A stretch of 64,000 nt of DNA, taken from an uncultured Oscillospiraceae bacterium (GTDB lineage Bacteria > Bacillota > Clostridia > Oscillospirales > Acutalibacteraceae). Positions within the stretch are counted from its first letter, which is position 1. Every line of letters starts with the position of its first letter. The notes beneath the pieces were generated by a model that saw only the letters and a program-made list of their open reading frames with translations, was not told the DNA's origin and did no database searches. The DNA lies in NCBI GenBank assembly GCA_900546265.1, contig URCA01000008.1, positions 1 to 64,000 on the forward strand, given 5' to 3'. Below, piece after piece: positions 21,426 through 30,305 of the stretch. A program made the translations under genes and the position numbers.

Positions 21426-22240
21426 TATTCCGCCGCCTTCTCCTTGTCCGGGTTGAGAGACAAAAGCAAATCCGCGTCCCCGCCGTAATAGGTGGGCATC
21501 TTCCCGTCCCATTTTTCCAGGAACTCCAGCTCAATGATGCTTTCGGTCAGCGCCTTGTTCTTGATTTCCATGGCCTCCGCCTCGCCCTTGGCCTTGATGA
21601 CCGCCTGCTCGGCCTCGGTCTTGATCCTCTCCAGATCGTACTTCGCCTTGAGGGCGTTCTGCTCCGCCACCTGTTTTTCCTCGATGGCCTTATCAAACGC
21701 CGCGCTGAAGGTCAGGTCGGTGATGTTGAGGCTGTCCACGAATATGTACTTGTCCTCCAGCCGCTCCTTGAGCATATCCTTGATCTGCGAGGAAATCTCG
21801 CTGCGGCGGGTGATGGTCTCCTCGGCCGTGTACTGGGACGTGACCGACTTGATGCATTCGGACACGGCCGGCGCGATAATGGTGTCCTCATAGTTGAGGC
21901 TCAGATTTTTATACAGCTCGTCCACGTTGGCCCCGTCCACCCGGTAGTTCACGGCCACGTTGGTGGTGATGGACTGCATGTCTTTGCTCGCGGAGGTCTC
22001 GCCCTCCACCGTGTATTTTTTGACCCGGGCGTCCACATGCACGATCCGCTGCGCAAAGGGCAGTTTGAACGCCAGCCCCTCATTCAGCACGGTGTCGCCC
22101 ACCGCCCCCATGGTCAGCTTGACGCCCTTGTACCCGGCCGGCACAATGTCGAAACAGCCGGCGACAACAATCAGCGCCGCGATGGCGCAGGGGACGATAA
22201 CCAGCAGTCTTTTGGCAAACTTCGGCATTTTCTTATCCAT
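21425..22240 (-). CDS. SPFH/band-7 (prohibitin-like) membrane protein
   Basis: 271 aa from the ATG at 22240 (GGGGAG ten bases upstream; an ATG three codons earlier abuts it). One N-terminal membrane segment (LLVIVPCAIAALIVVAGCF) is followed by the band-7 domain (VPAGYKGVKLTMG, TNVAVNYRV), then a long charged coiled coil (KAIEEKQVAEQNALKAKYDL) rich in Ala/Glu/Lys. Such proteins assemble rings on the inner membrane and scaffold proteases or lipid domains. No NfeD partner lies next to it. Own promoter at 22285-22313. Confidence 0.85.
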   Translation of the reverse strand: MDKKMPKFAKRLLVIVPCAIAALIVVAGCFDIVPAGYKGVKLTMGAVGDTVLNEGLAFKLPFAQRIVHVDARVKKYTVEGETSASKDMQSITTNVAVNYRVDGANVDELYKNLSLNYEDTIIAPAVSECIKSVTSQYTAEETITRRSEISSQIKDMLKERLEDKYIFVDSLNITDLTFSAAFDKAIEEKQVAEQNALKAKYDLERIKTEAEQAVIKAKGEAEAMEIKNKALTESIIELEFLEKWDGKMPTYYGGDADLLLSLNPDKEKAAE

Positions 22241-22284
22241 ATTCTTCATTCTCCCCGTTGCTTTTTTAGGTCTTGGCAGTAAGT

Positions 22285-22313
22285 ATTATACCGGAGTGGT
22301 TCCCATAAGTCAA
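22285..22313 (-). promoter_or_regulatory. Promoter of the SPFH gene
   Basis: Minus strand TTGACT (22313-22308), 17 bases, TATAAT (22290-22285). Confidence 0.75.
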
Positions 22314-22487
22314 AAACAAAAACGAATAAAGCGTCATACAAAAAGCTAAAATCCCTCACGTTTTCGTAATATATATTCCATTCAGTTAGCGCTCTTTTGT
22401 TTTTATAATGAAGATAACTGTATACGAAACAAAAGCACTCCAAACTAGCCGTGGACAAAACAAAAAATAGGAAAGGACTTGTCAAGC

Positions 22488-23828
22488 ATGTACCAGCGCG
22501 CCAAATTTGCCGTGCGAATCCTCTGCATCGTCTTGAGCGGTGCCCTCTGTTTTCTGTCCACCGCCTGCGGAAAAACGCCTTCCTTCTCTCCGGAAAGCAG
22601 CTGGGATACAGGAACGGCATCCTCCTCCGACCAAAGTGAAAACCCAAGCCAATCCGTAGCCGTGCCGGAGAACCAAACCTCTTCCGATGGTTCCACGACG
22701 GGGAATCGGCCGTCCCCGTCGTCCAAAAACGCCGCGCCAACGCGCGGGAACACCCCCACCAGCCGGATAACCACTGCCTCGACCGAAGCCCCCACCTCCT
22801 CGCCTACCGTCACCACGCCAAAAGAGCCCGCCATGTCCGTTCTCTCCCTGACCGATAAAGCTGTGCTGGCCAAGATGAAAATTCAAGGCCGCAGCGGCCC
22901 CGTTTCGTCCGGCATCAGCTTCGACTGGTCGGCCAACACCCTGGAATTTCAGGCCGTCTGCGAGGGCAGCGTGAGCCTGAACTTAAAGGAAAAGGCCTCG
23001 GATACCATGTATTATACCGTCCTAGTGGACGGAAAAGAGCAGGCGCGGGCGCGCAGCTCCGGTTCCCGGCTGCTTCTCGCGGAGAATCTGCCCAAAGGCG
23101 ACCATACCTTTCAGGTTGTCCGCCAAACGGAGAGCTTTTTCGGCCAGGTAACCCTCTGCTCCATTGAATTGAAAGGGCAGCTGAAAAGCCGCCCCGCCGA
23201 TCGGCCCCTCTACATGGAATTCCTGGGCGATTCCATTACAGTGGGAATGGGTAACCTCTGCCTGGGCCTTCCCGCGCCGGCCAGCTTCTACTCGGTGAAC
23301 CAGGACGGCACCAAAAGCTATGCCTATTACGCCGCACAGGCCTTGGGCGCGGATATCAGTGTCCTGGCCCGCAGCGGCATCGGCGCGTATCAGGGCTGGG
23401 ATTCCGGCAATCCCGCTCTGCCCCCCATGTATGACTATATCAGCTATTACCGGGACAAAACCGCCCGCTGGGATTTTTCCCGTCAGGCGGACATCGTGGT
23501 CATCAACCTGGGCACCAACGATCTGTGGACCGGCGGCTCCTCCCGGGCGCTGACCCAGGCCATGCAGGATTTTATGCGGCAGGTGCGGCAGAAGAATCCG
23601 CAGGCCAAGATTGTCTGGGCAGCGGGCGGCATCATGGCCGATTACCTGGACGAGGCTGACGACGCGGTGGACAGCCTGGGCGGCCCGCAGAAGGGCTATT
23701 ACGTCTGTCCCCTGCCCTGCGGCCCCAACAAGGGCGGCAACGGTCACCCCACCGCCGAACAGCACCAATCCATGGCCGACAGCCTGGTCGCCTTCCTGCG
23801 GCGGAACCACCTGGTTCCCGCCGCCTAA
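22488..23828 (+). CDS. Lipoprotein carbohydrate esterase, CE2-like (copy A)
   Basis: 446 aa from the ATG at 22488 (AGGAAAGGAC upstream). It has a signal peptide with lipobox FLSTAC, a Ser/Thr/Pro-rich linker (about 25-115), a beta-sandwich domain (about 120-240) and an SGNH catalytic domain. The catalytic domain shows MEFLGDSITVG (nucleophile), VVINLGTNDLW (block III) and GNGHPTAEQHQSMAD (catalytic His, the Asp position being Asn). Jelly-roll plus SGNH is the layout of family CE2 acetyl-xylan/glucomannan esterases; the substrate is inferred. Followed by a paralogue in tandem and by a GH116 gene, it probably acts outside the cell on acetylated glycans. Confidence 0.82.
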   Translation: MYQRAKFAVRILCIVLSGALCFLSTACGKTPSFSPESSWDTGTASSSDQSENPSQSVAVPENQTSSDGSTTGNRPSPSSKNAAPTRGNTPTSRITTASTEAPTSSPTVTTPKEPAMSVLSLTDKAVLAKMKIQGRSGPVSSGISFDWSANTLEFQAVCEGSVSLNLKEKASDTMYYTVLVDGKEQARARSSGSRLLLAENLPKGDHTFQVVRQTESFFGQVTLCSIELKGQLKSRPADRPLYMEFLGDSITVGMGNLCLGLPAPASFYSVNQDGTKSYAYYAAQALGADISVLARSGIGAYQGWDSGNPALPPMYDYISYYRDKTARWDFSRQADIVVINLGTNDLWTGGSSRALTQAMQDFMRQVRQKNPQAKIVWAAGGIMADYLDEADDAVDSLGGPQKGYYVCPLPCGPNKGGNGHPTAEQHQSMADSLVAFLRRNHLVPAA

Positions 23829-23944
23829 ACTCATGCGTCCCTGCCCCCTTTTTCGGAAAACGATCCATCAGTAAAAAATGAAGGATTGCAGCCAGCCTTT
23901 TCTTGCGGTACTATGCAGGTGGCCACCCGATGACAAACCATGCG

Positions 23945-23985
23945 AACCGGCTTGGGCTTTTAAACGAGGCCCCGCCGGTTTTTTG
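23945..23985 (+). terminator. Terminator between the two esterase genes
   Basis: AACCGGC...GCCGGTT with an inner GGGC/GCCC stem, then TTTTTT. It indicates that the tandem copies are separate transcripts or only partly coupled. Confidence 0.65.
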
Positions 23986-24054
23986 CTTCGTCCAATACGC
24001 CGCGTCCGGCGGATCGGGTCGTGCGAATATCAAATCGGAAAGGACTTGGCCACT

Positions 24055-25395
24055 ATGTGCCCGTGTGACAAATCGGCTGTACGGATCCTCGGCATCGTCC
24101 TGAGCGGCGTCCTCTGTTTTCTTTCCGCCGCCTGCAGAAATTCGCCTCCCGCCCCCTCTGAAAGCCTGAGCTGGAATGTAACCCCCGGGGCCGCGGAATC
24201 AACCTCCGCCGCGGAAGTGACCGCTGCTTCCACCTCCTCCGGTCAAAGCGAAGACGCGGACCGGATCGAAACCACGACGGGAAACCGGGCGCCCGCTCCC
24301 TCCGGCGGCTCCACATCGGCTGGTGGAAACGCCTCCGTCGATCGGACGACCGCCTCTTCCGGGTCCGTCTCCTCGGCCCCCACCTCGAATAACGCCTCCG
24401 TCTCCGTTTTCTCCCTGGCCGATGCAGCCGTGTTGTCCAAGGTGAAAATTCAGGGCCGCAGCGGCCCCGTCTCCTCCGGCGTCAGCTTCGACTGGTCAGC
24501 CAACACCCTGGAATTTCAGGCCGCCTGCGCGGGCAGCGTGAGCCTGACCTTGAAGGAAAATGCCTCGCAGACCTTGTATTATACCGTCCTCGTGGACGGA
24601 AAAGAGCAAAAGCGCGCGCATAGAACCGGCTCCCGCCTGTTCCTTGCGGAAAATCTTCCCCAAGGCGACCACACCTTCCAGGTCGTCCGCCAGACGGAGA
24701 GCTTTTATGGCCAAGCGACTCTCTGCGCCATTGAACTGACAGGACAATTGAAAAGCCGCCCCGCCGACCGGCCCCTCTACATGGAATTCCTGGGCGATTC
24801 CATCACCGTGGGCCTCGGGAATCTCTGCCTGGGCCTCCCCCAGCCGGCCAGCGACTATTCAGAGAACCAGGACGGCACGCAAAGCTACGCCTATTTGACC
24901 GCGCAGGCCCTAGGCGCGGACATCAGCGTCCTGGCCCGCAGCGGCATCGGCGCGTATCAGGGCTGGGATTCCGGCAACCCCGCCCTGCCTCCCATGTACG
25001 AGTCTATCAGTTATTACCGGGACAAAACCGCCCCCTGGGCTTTCTCCCGCCAGGCGGACATCGTGGTCATTAACCTGGGCACCAACGACCTGTGGACCGG
25101 CGGCTCCTCCTCGGCGCTGACCCAGGCGATGCAGGACTTCATGCGGCAGGTGCGGCGGAAGAATCCGCGGGCCGCCATCGTCTGGGCAGCGGGCGGCATC
25201 ATGGCCGATTATCTGGACGAGGCCGCCGACGCGGTGAACCGCCTGGGCGGGGCCGCGAAGAACTATTACGTCTGTCCCCTGCCCTGCGGCCCCAACAAGG
25301 GCGGCAACGGCCATCCCACCGTCGAACAGCATCGCTCCATGGCCGACAGCCTGGTCGCCTTTCTGCGGCAGAACCGCCTGGTTTCCGCCTCTTAA
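24055..25395 (+). CDS. Lipoprotein carbohydrate esterase, CE2-like (copy B)
   Basis: 446 aa, ATG after GGAAAGGACTTGGCCACT; a longer frame upstream is ignored because it crosses the terminator. Lipobox FLSAAC, variable Ser/Thr linker (about 25-115), beta-sandwich and SGNH domain as in copy A (MEFLGDSITVG, VVINLGTNDLW, GNGHPTVEQHRSMAD). The two proteins have equal length and are near-identical from about residue 125 on but differ in the linker, pointing to a recent tandem duplication with relaxed selection on the linker. Cell-surface esterase acting with copy A. Confidence 0.82.
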   Translation: MCPCDKSAVRILGIVLSGVLCFLSAACRNSPPAPSESLSWNVTPGAAESTSAAEVTAASTSSGQSEDADRIETTTGNRAPAPSGGSTSAGGNASVDRTTASSGSVSSAPTSNNASVSVFSLADAAVLSKVKIQGRSGPVSSGVSFDWSANTLEFQAACAGSVSLTLKENASQTLYYTVLVDGKEQKRAHRTGSRLFLAENLPQGDHTFQVVRQTESFYGQATLCAIELTGQLKSRPADRPLYMEFLGDSITVGLGNLCLGLPQPASDYSENQDGTQSYAYLTAQALGADISVLARSGIGAYQGWDSGNPALPPMYESISYYRDKTAPWAFSRQADIVVINLGTNDLWTGGSSSALTQAMQDFMRQVRRKNPRAAIVWAAGGIMADYLDEAADAVNRLGGAAKNYYVCPLPCGPNKGGNGHPTVEQHRSMADSLVAFLRQNRLVSAS

Positions 25396-25429
25396 CCCTC
25401 TGCCGGTTGCCTCTTTGTCTGCAGCCTTT

Positions 25430-25460
25430 GCCCCTGCCGCTCGCGGCGGGGGCTTTTTTT
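25430..25460 (+). terminator. Terminator after esterase copy B
   Basis: GCCCCTGCCGC/GCGGCGGGGGC stem followed by seven T. Confidence 0.8.
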
Positions 25461-25481
25461 CGTTTTTCTCCATCGGATAGG

Positions 25482-25522
25482 TTGACACTCCCCGCCTTTC
25501 GTGCTATAACGTGTACGTACAC
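25482..25522 (+). promoter_or_regulatory. GH116 promoter with LacI-type operator
   Basis: TTGACA (25482-25487), 17 bases, TATAAC (25505-25510), followed immediately by the perfect 12-bp palindrome GTGTACGTACAC (25511-25522) over the transcription start. A LacI regulator is encoded downstream of the GH116 gene and is the obvious ligand. Confidence 0.8.
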
Positions 25523-25567
25523 GGAAAGCCCCTGGACACCCGCTGATGGAAAGGACGCGTGATACGT

Positions 25568-28180
25568 ATGACCACGGACAACGTCAACCCGCGCTGCGTG
25601 TATACCGGCGCCAGCACCCGGGAAATCGTGTTTCCTCTGGGCGGCATCGGCACCGGCAGCATCGGCCTGGGCGGCAACGGCCGCCTCACGGACTGGGAAA
25701 TCGACGGCCGCCCCCATAAGGGGGCGATAAACGACTACAGCCATCTGGCCGTCAAGGCGGCGGCCGGCGGCCGTCTGCTGTGCGCCAAGGTTCTGGCCGG
25801 CGATCTGTACAAGGATCTGGCCGGCGCCTATGGCAAGGGAAACTTCGCCGGGTACGGCTACGGCCCCCAGCGGGAGAGCCTGGCCGGCTTCCCCCATTTC
25901 CGGGAGCATACCTTTATCGGGGAGTTTCCCATCGCCCGGCTGGAATTCGCGGATCCCGCCTTTCCGGGCCGGGTGTCCCTGACGGCCTTCAACCCCTTCA
26001 TTCCCCTGGACGATAAGAATTCCAGCCTGCCGGCGGCTTTCTTTGAGGTGGCGATGGAAAACACCGCCGCCTTCCCCATCGATTATACTGCCGCCTTCTC
26101 AGTGCGCAACCCCTTCTCCCGGCAAACGCGCAACCGCTTCGTCCGCCGGGACGGCTGGTCGGGCCTGGCCTTCTGGCAGGAAGCCTGCGGAGAGGACGCG
26201 CCGGAATACGGCGAGCTGACCCTGGCTACCGACGCTCGGGACGTCCAGGCCCAGGAGGCCTGGTACCGGGGCGAGTGGTTCGACGGCCCGACGGTGTACT
26301 GGCGCGACTTCGCCCAGGATGGCCCCCTCCCCCCGCGGCGCTATGACGAGCCCGGCGGCGGCGACGTGGCCACCCTGGCCGTTCCCTTCTCCCTCGAGCC
26401 GGGAGAAACGCGGACAGTGCGCTTCCTGCTCGCCTGGCGGTATCCCAACCGCTTCAATTACTGGAACCCCTGCCGGGAGCAGACGCCCCAGGGGGAGCGG
26501 GACGTGGTATGGAAAACCTACGACAGCACCCTCTTCCCCACGTCGCAGGATACCGCCGCCTACGCCCTGGCAAACTGGACGTCTCTGTACGAGCGGACAC
26601 GCCGCTTTCAAAGGGCCCTGTTCGCCTCCACCCTCCCCCCGGAGGTGAGCGAGGCGGTGTCGGCCAACCTGGCTGTGCTCAAAACCCCCACCGTCATGCG
26701 GCTGGAGGACGGCTCCTTCTACGGCTGGGAGGGCCTGCACGAAACCGCCGGCAGCTGCGAGGGCAGCTGCACCCACGTCTGGAACTACGCCTACGCCCTC
26801 CCCTTCCTGTTCCCCAAGCTGGAGCGATCCATGCGCGAACTGGATGTCCGCTATAACCTGTGGGAGGACGGGCGGATGTCCTTTCGCCTCCAGCTTCCCC
26901 TGGGCCGCGGCCGGGACGGCTTCCACCCCTGCGTGGACGGCCAGATGGGCGGCGTTATCAAGACCTACCGCGAATGGAAGCTGTGCGGGGACGACGATTG
27001 GCTCCGCTCCCTGTGGCCGCAGGTCAAGCTGGCCCTCGAATACGCCTGGAGCCCCGCCAACCCCTACCGCTGGGACGGGAACAAGGACGGCGTGCTGGAG
27101 GGGCGGCAGCACCACACCCTGGATATGGAGCTGTACGGCCCCAATGCCTGGCTCCAGGGCTTTTATCTCGCCGCCCTGCGGGCCGGCGAGGAAATGGCCG
27201 CCTACCTGGGCGAGGCGGAAACAGCGGCCGCGTACCGCGCCCTGTTTGAAAAGGGAAAGGCCTGGACAAAAGAGCACCTGTTCAACGGCGCCTACTTCGA
27301 CCAGCCCATCGGCCTGACCGATCGGCAGCTGCTCGACCCCTACGACGAGGAGACCCGCTCCCGGTACTGGAACGAGGAGGCCGGGGAGCTGAAATACCAG
27401 ATAGGCCATGGCTGCGAAATCGACCAGCTCTGCGGCCAGTGGCACGCCGATCTCTGCGGCCTGGGCGATCTGTTCGACCGGGAACAGACCCGCACCGCCC
27501 TGCAAAGCCTGTTTCGGAACAATTTCAAGCCCGACATGCGCGCCTACTGCAATCCCTGCCGCGTTTACTGCCTCAACGGGGAGAGCGGCATGGTCATCTG
27601 CGAATATCCGGACGGCGCGCACCGGCCGGCGGTGCCTGTGCCCTACTGTCAGGAATGCATGACCGGCATGGAATACCAGGCGGCCGCCCTGCTGATCCGG
27701 GAAGGGCTGCGGGAAGAAGGCCTCGCCGTCGTCCGGGCCGTCCGGGATCGGTACGACGGGGATAAGCGCAATCCGTTCAACGAGATGGAGTGCGGCAGCA
27801 ACTACGCCCGCTCCATGGCCAGCTTTTCCCTGCTTCTCGTATACAGCGGCTTTCTCTTCGACCTGCCTCGGGGCCGCCTCGGCTTCGACCCGCTGCGCGC
27901 GCTGGGCGAGCGCTTTCGCTGCCTGTGGAGCGTGGACGCCGCCTGGGGCACCGTGGACATCACGGACAACCGGCTGGAGCTAAACGTCGAGGAGGGCGCG
28001 CTGTCCCTTCTCCGCCTGGCGCTGCCCTGGCTGCCCGCCGGCCGCCCCGCCGCGTCAGTGGACGGACGGCCCCTTCCCTGCCGCCGCGACGGGGACGACG
28101 TCGTCTTGGAGGGCTGCCGCCTGTCGGCGGGAGCCCGCCTGATCCTCACGGTGGAACCATCCGCCGAAACGAAAGGATGA
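25568..28180 (+). CDS. GH116 family beta-glycosidase (GBA2-like)
   Basis: 870 aa, ATG at 25568; a GTG three codons earlier is also possible. Two-domain GH116 enzyme: an N-terminal beta-sandwich beginning FPLGGIGTGSIGLGG (about 20-330) and an (alpha/alpha)6 catalytic domain with HETAGSCEGSCTHVWNYA, HHTLDMELYGPNAWLQGFY, containing the likely acid/base Asp, and MASFSLLLVYSGF. There is no signal peptide, so it is cytoplasmic and cleaves imported beta-glucosides or xylosides. It sits between surface esterases and a LacI regulator 9 bases downstream, so a substrate-induced glycoside utilisation unit is inferred. Confidence 0.85.
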   Translation: MTTDNVNPRCVYTGASTREIVFPLGGIGTGSIGLGGNGRLTDWEIDGRPHKGAINDYSHLAVKAAAGGRLLCAKVLAGDLYKDLAGAYGKGNFAGYGYGPQRESLAGFPHFREHTFIGEFPIARLEFADPAFPGRVSLTAFNPFIPLDDKNSSLPAAFFEVAMENTAAFPIDYTAAFSVRNPFSRQTRNRFVRRDGWSGLAFWQEACGEDAPEYGELTLATDARDVQAQEAWYRGEWFDGPTVYWRDFAQDGPLPPRRYDEPGGGDVATLAVPFSLEPGETRTVRFLLAWRYPNRFNYWNPCREQTPQGERDVVWKTYDSTLFPTSQDTAAYALANWTSLYERTRRFQRALFASTLPPEVSEAVSANLAVLKTPTVMRLEDGSFYGWEGLHETAGSCEGSCTHVWNYAYALPFLFPKLERSMRELDVRYNLWEDGRMSFRLQLPLGRGRDGFHPCVDGQMGGVIKTYREWKLCGDDDWLRSLWPQVKLALEYAWSPANPYRWDGNKDGVLEGRQHHTLDMELYGPNAWLQGFYLAALRAGEEMAAYLGEAETAAAYRALFEKGKAWTKEHLFNGAYFDQPIGLTDRQLLDPYDEETRSRYWNEEAGELKYQIGHGCEIDQLCGQWHADLCGLGDLFDREQTRTALQSLFRNNFKPDMRAYCNPCRVYCLNGESGMVICEYPDGAHRPAVPVPYCQECMTGMEYQAAALLIREGLREEGLAVVRAVRDRYDGDKRNPFNEMECGSNYARSMASFSLLLVYSGFLFDLPRGRLGFDPLRALGERFRCLWSVDAAWGTVDITDNRLELNVEEGALSLLRLALPWLPAGRPAASVDGRPLPCRRDGDDVVLEGCRLSAGARLILTVEPSAETKG

Positions 28181-28189
28181 ACCTCCCTC

Positions 28190-29161
28190 ATGCCGGATAA
28201 AATCACCAGCACCCGCCTCGCCGCGATCTGCGGCGTGTCCCAGGGCACGGTGGATCGCGCCCTGAACGGCCGGCCTGGAATCAAGGAAGAAACCCGCCGC
28301 CGCATCCTGCAAAAGGCCGAGGAGCTGGGCTATGTCAAGGATATGCGGGCCAGCGGCCTGGTGCGGGGCGCTTCCTGGCTTATCGGCCTGGTCCTCTTCG
28401 ATTTGCGCAACGAGTATTTCGCCCAGCTGGCCAGCGCGGTGGAGGCCCGCGCCCGCGCACTCGGCTACACCGTCGTCCTCCTGCTCACCGACCGGGATCC
28501 TGCGCGGGAACGGGACAGCGTCCGCCGGCTGTGCGGCCTGGGGGCCGACGGCATCCTGCTCTGCCCCGCCGGCCGGGGAGAGGCGTATGAGCAGTGGCTG
28601 CGGGGGCTGCGCGTCCCCCTGGTCACGGTGGGCAACCGCCTGTCCGGTTTCCCCCACGCCGGGGTGTGGGAGGAGGCCGCCATGGGCGACGCTGTCCGCT
28701 ACGCCGCCGGCCGGGATTACCGCCGCCTCGTCTACGTCTATACCGCCAAGGAGCAGGAGTCCCGCGTCAATATCGACGCCCAGCGGCGGCGGTATGAGGG
28801 CTTCCGGGCCGCGGCCGCCGCCCTTCCTCGTCTCGAAACCCATGTGGTGGCCCAGCCGGACTATATTCCCGCCGTCCGCGCCCTGATCGGGGCCTCGACG
28901 GCCCGCACCGCCCTGCTGTTTCCCAGCGACTACCAGGCCCTGCACATGCTGCTCGCCCTGCGGGAGGAGGGCGTCCCCGTCCCCGCCCGGGTCGGGGTCA
29001 TGGGGTTCGACGACATCGATATGCTCCGCTACCTGTCCGAGCGGCTGACCACCGTGGGCTGCTCCATCGACCGGATCAGCGCCGACGCCGTGGACGCCGT
29101 CGTCCACGGCACCCCGCCCCCCGTCCTCCCCCATAAAATCATACCGGGTGCCACCCTGTAA
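28190..29161 (+). CDS. LacI-family transcriptional regulator
   Basis: 323 aa. N-terminal LacI helix-turn-helix (STRLAAICGVSQGTVDRALN) and hinge, then a periplasmic-binding-like sensor domain (LIGLVLFDLRNEYFAQLASA, VMGFDDIDMLRYL, LTTVGCSIDRISADA). It is cotranscribed with GH116 (9-base gap) and probably represses that promoter through the palindrome at 25511-25522, forming an autoregulatory loop released by a sugar. Good ribosome site (GAAAGGATGAACC, slightly long spacing). Confidence 0.88.
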   Translation: MPDKITSTRLAAICGVSQGTVDRALNGRPGIKEETRRRILQKAEELGYVKDMRASGLVRGASWLIGLVLFDLRNEYFAQLASAVEARARALGYTVVLLLTDRDPARERDSVRRLCGLGADGILLCPAGRGEAYEQWLRGLRVPLVTVGNRLSGFPHAGVWEEAAMGDAVRYAAGRDYRRLVYVYTAKEQESRVNIDAQRRRYEGFRAAAAALPRLETHVVAQPDYIPAVRALIGASTARTALLFPSDYQALHMLLALREEGVPVPARVGVMGFDDIDMLRYLSERLTTVGCSIDRISADAVDAVVHGTPPPVLPHKIIPGATL

Positions 29162-29190
29162 CCTCCTCCCCCTCATTTTGCATATGGATA

Positions 29191-29239
29191 AAAGGGCGGT
29201 CGCTCCGGGCTGAAAAGCCGCGAGCAACCGCCCCTTTTT
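29191..29239. terminator. Terminator after the LacI gene
   Basis: GGGCGGT-GCTC and GAGC-ACCGCCC arms, followed by TTTTT on the plus strand; A-rich on the left side, so it also serves the convergent fragment. Confidence 0.75.
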
Positions 29240-29249
29240 GCTTCCTCCG

Positions 29250-29512
29250 TCAGCCGGAAGTCACCGTCCGGCCGAGGAAGCTGTTCACTTTGTCATACAG
29301 CGGCGCGTTTTTATAGGCGTCGCCGATGGCGTACAGCCACGCCTCCTCCAGGGCCTGTATGCCCTCCCGGCGGATGCCCGCGGCCTCCCAGGCCGAGACC
29401 GGCCTTTCAAAAAACCATTTCATCGGATAAATCGTCAGCCCGTCGTCCGACACATACGCCGTGGAAAAGGCGAATTCCCGGTTGATGCGCGCCTGGTTAA
29501 TCGAGAACCTCT
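29250..29512 (-). pseudogene. N-terminally truncated gene fragment
   Basis: A minus-strand frame reads LEKRFSINQARINREFAFST, then AYVSDDGLTIYPMKWFFERP, and ends near NSFLGRTVTSG at 29250. There is no start with a ribosome site. The GC-rich coding pattern stops abruptly near 29510 where AT-rich DNA begins, and the upstream frame is closed by a TAG. It looks like the C-terminal 85 codons of a gene cut by the insertion carrying the XRE gene. The family is not recognised. Confidence 0.5.
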
Positions 29513-29667
29513 TCTCTAACTATAACACAAATAAGAGAACATTTGTGACAATTTATCTTAAGATTTTATAGTTGAATTTACCACAAACACTGGCAATTAT
29601 GATTTTGATGATGAGAAGGCTCTGGGATTGATATCATACGAGTAACCGGAATGTTAACATGCGTTGC

Positions 29668-29696
29668 TTGTGGCCACGGACAATTTCTCATATACT
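29668..29696 (+). promoter_or_regulatory. Promoter of the membrane-linked XRE regulator
   Basis: TTGTGG (29668-29673), 17 bases, TATACT (29691-29696); start codon at 29730. Confidence 0.55.
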
Positions 29697-29729
29697 ATTG
29701 GTGAGAAAATCAAAAGGAGGACATGTATA

Positions 29730-30239
29730 ATGTTAAGTAAAAACATTCAATCAATCAGAAAATCCAAAGGGCTTTCACAACAAGAACTTGCTATTCAATT
29801 GAATGTTGTACGACAAACCATCTCGAAATGGGAGCAAGGATTGTCGGTTCCTGACTCAGATATGTTAATTTCTATATCTGAGGTGTTGGAAGTCCCGGTG
29901 AGCACTTTGCTTGGGGAAACGGTTGTTGAAACGAAGGTCGATGATTTAAAAGTACTTTCGGAAAAACTAGAGATTATAAATTTACAGCTCGCACAAAAAA
30001 AGATTGCCAGACGAAAAATCATGCAAGGATTGCTTATTGCACTGTGTTCTATTATAGTAATCATTTCGGCGGCCTTAATTGCTTTAAATAGTCCCTATTT
30101 AAGTTTGAACTATAACGACCCTGAAACGGCTGTTTTTGGAGCAGGTTTTCATATATTTGAATGGCTATTTGTGCGGTTAGCACCTATTGTTCTTATTGGA
30201 GCAATCGCTGGAATTTTCTTAACACGAAAAAAAGAATAA
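29730..30239 (+). CDS. XRE regulator with C-terminal membrane segments
   Basis: 169 aa; ATG after AAAGGAGGACATGTATA. The N-terminal HTH (NIQSIRKSKGLSQQELAIQL, NVVRQTISKWEQGLSVPDSD) is followed by a short coiled region and two membrane helices (IMQGLLIALCSIIVIISAAL and APIVLIGAIAGIFL). This layout is common in Firmicutes accessory regions, where it senses envelope or partner signals. AT-rich codon use differs from its surroundings, consistent with transfer. No partner gene is adjacent. Confidence 0.8.
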   Translation: MLSKNIQSIRKSKGLSQQELAIQLNVVRQTISKWEQGLSVPDSDMLISISEVLEVPVSTLLGETVVETKVDDLKVLSEKLEIINLQLAQKKIARRKIMQGLLIALCSIIVIISAALIALNSPYLSLNYNDPETAVFGAGFHIFEWLFVRLAPIVLIGAIAGIFLTRKKE

Positions 30240-30257
30240 AATCGCTCTACTTTTCCA

Positions 30258-30305
30258 TAAAAAAGGCCGGCCGCCCGTCTCTGTTCAACGCAGGACGGGC
30301 GGCCA
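30258..30305. terminator. Terminator between the XRE and GNAT genes
   Basis: GGCCGCCCGTC/GACGGGCGGCC stem; on the minus strand GGCC is followed by TTTTTT, closing the GNAT gene. Confidence 0.75.
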
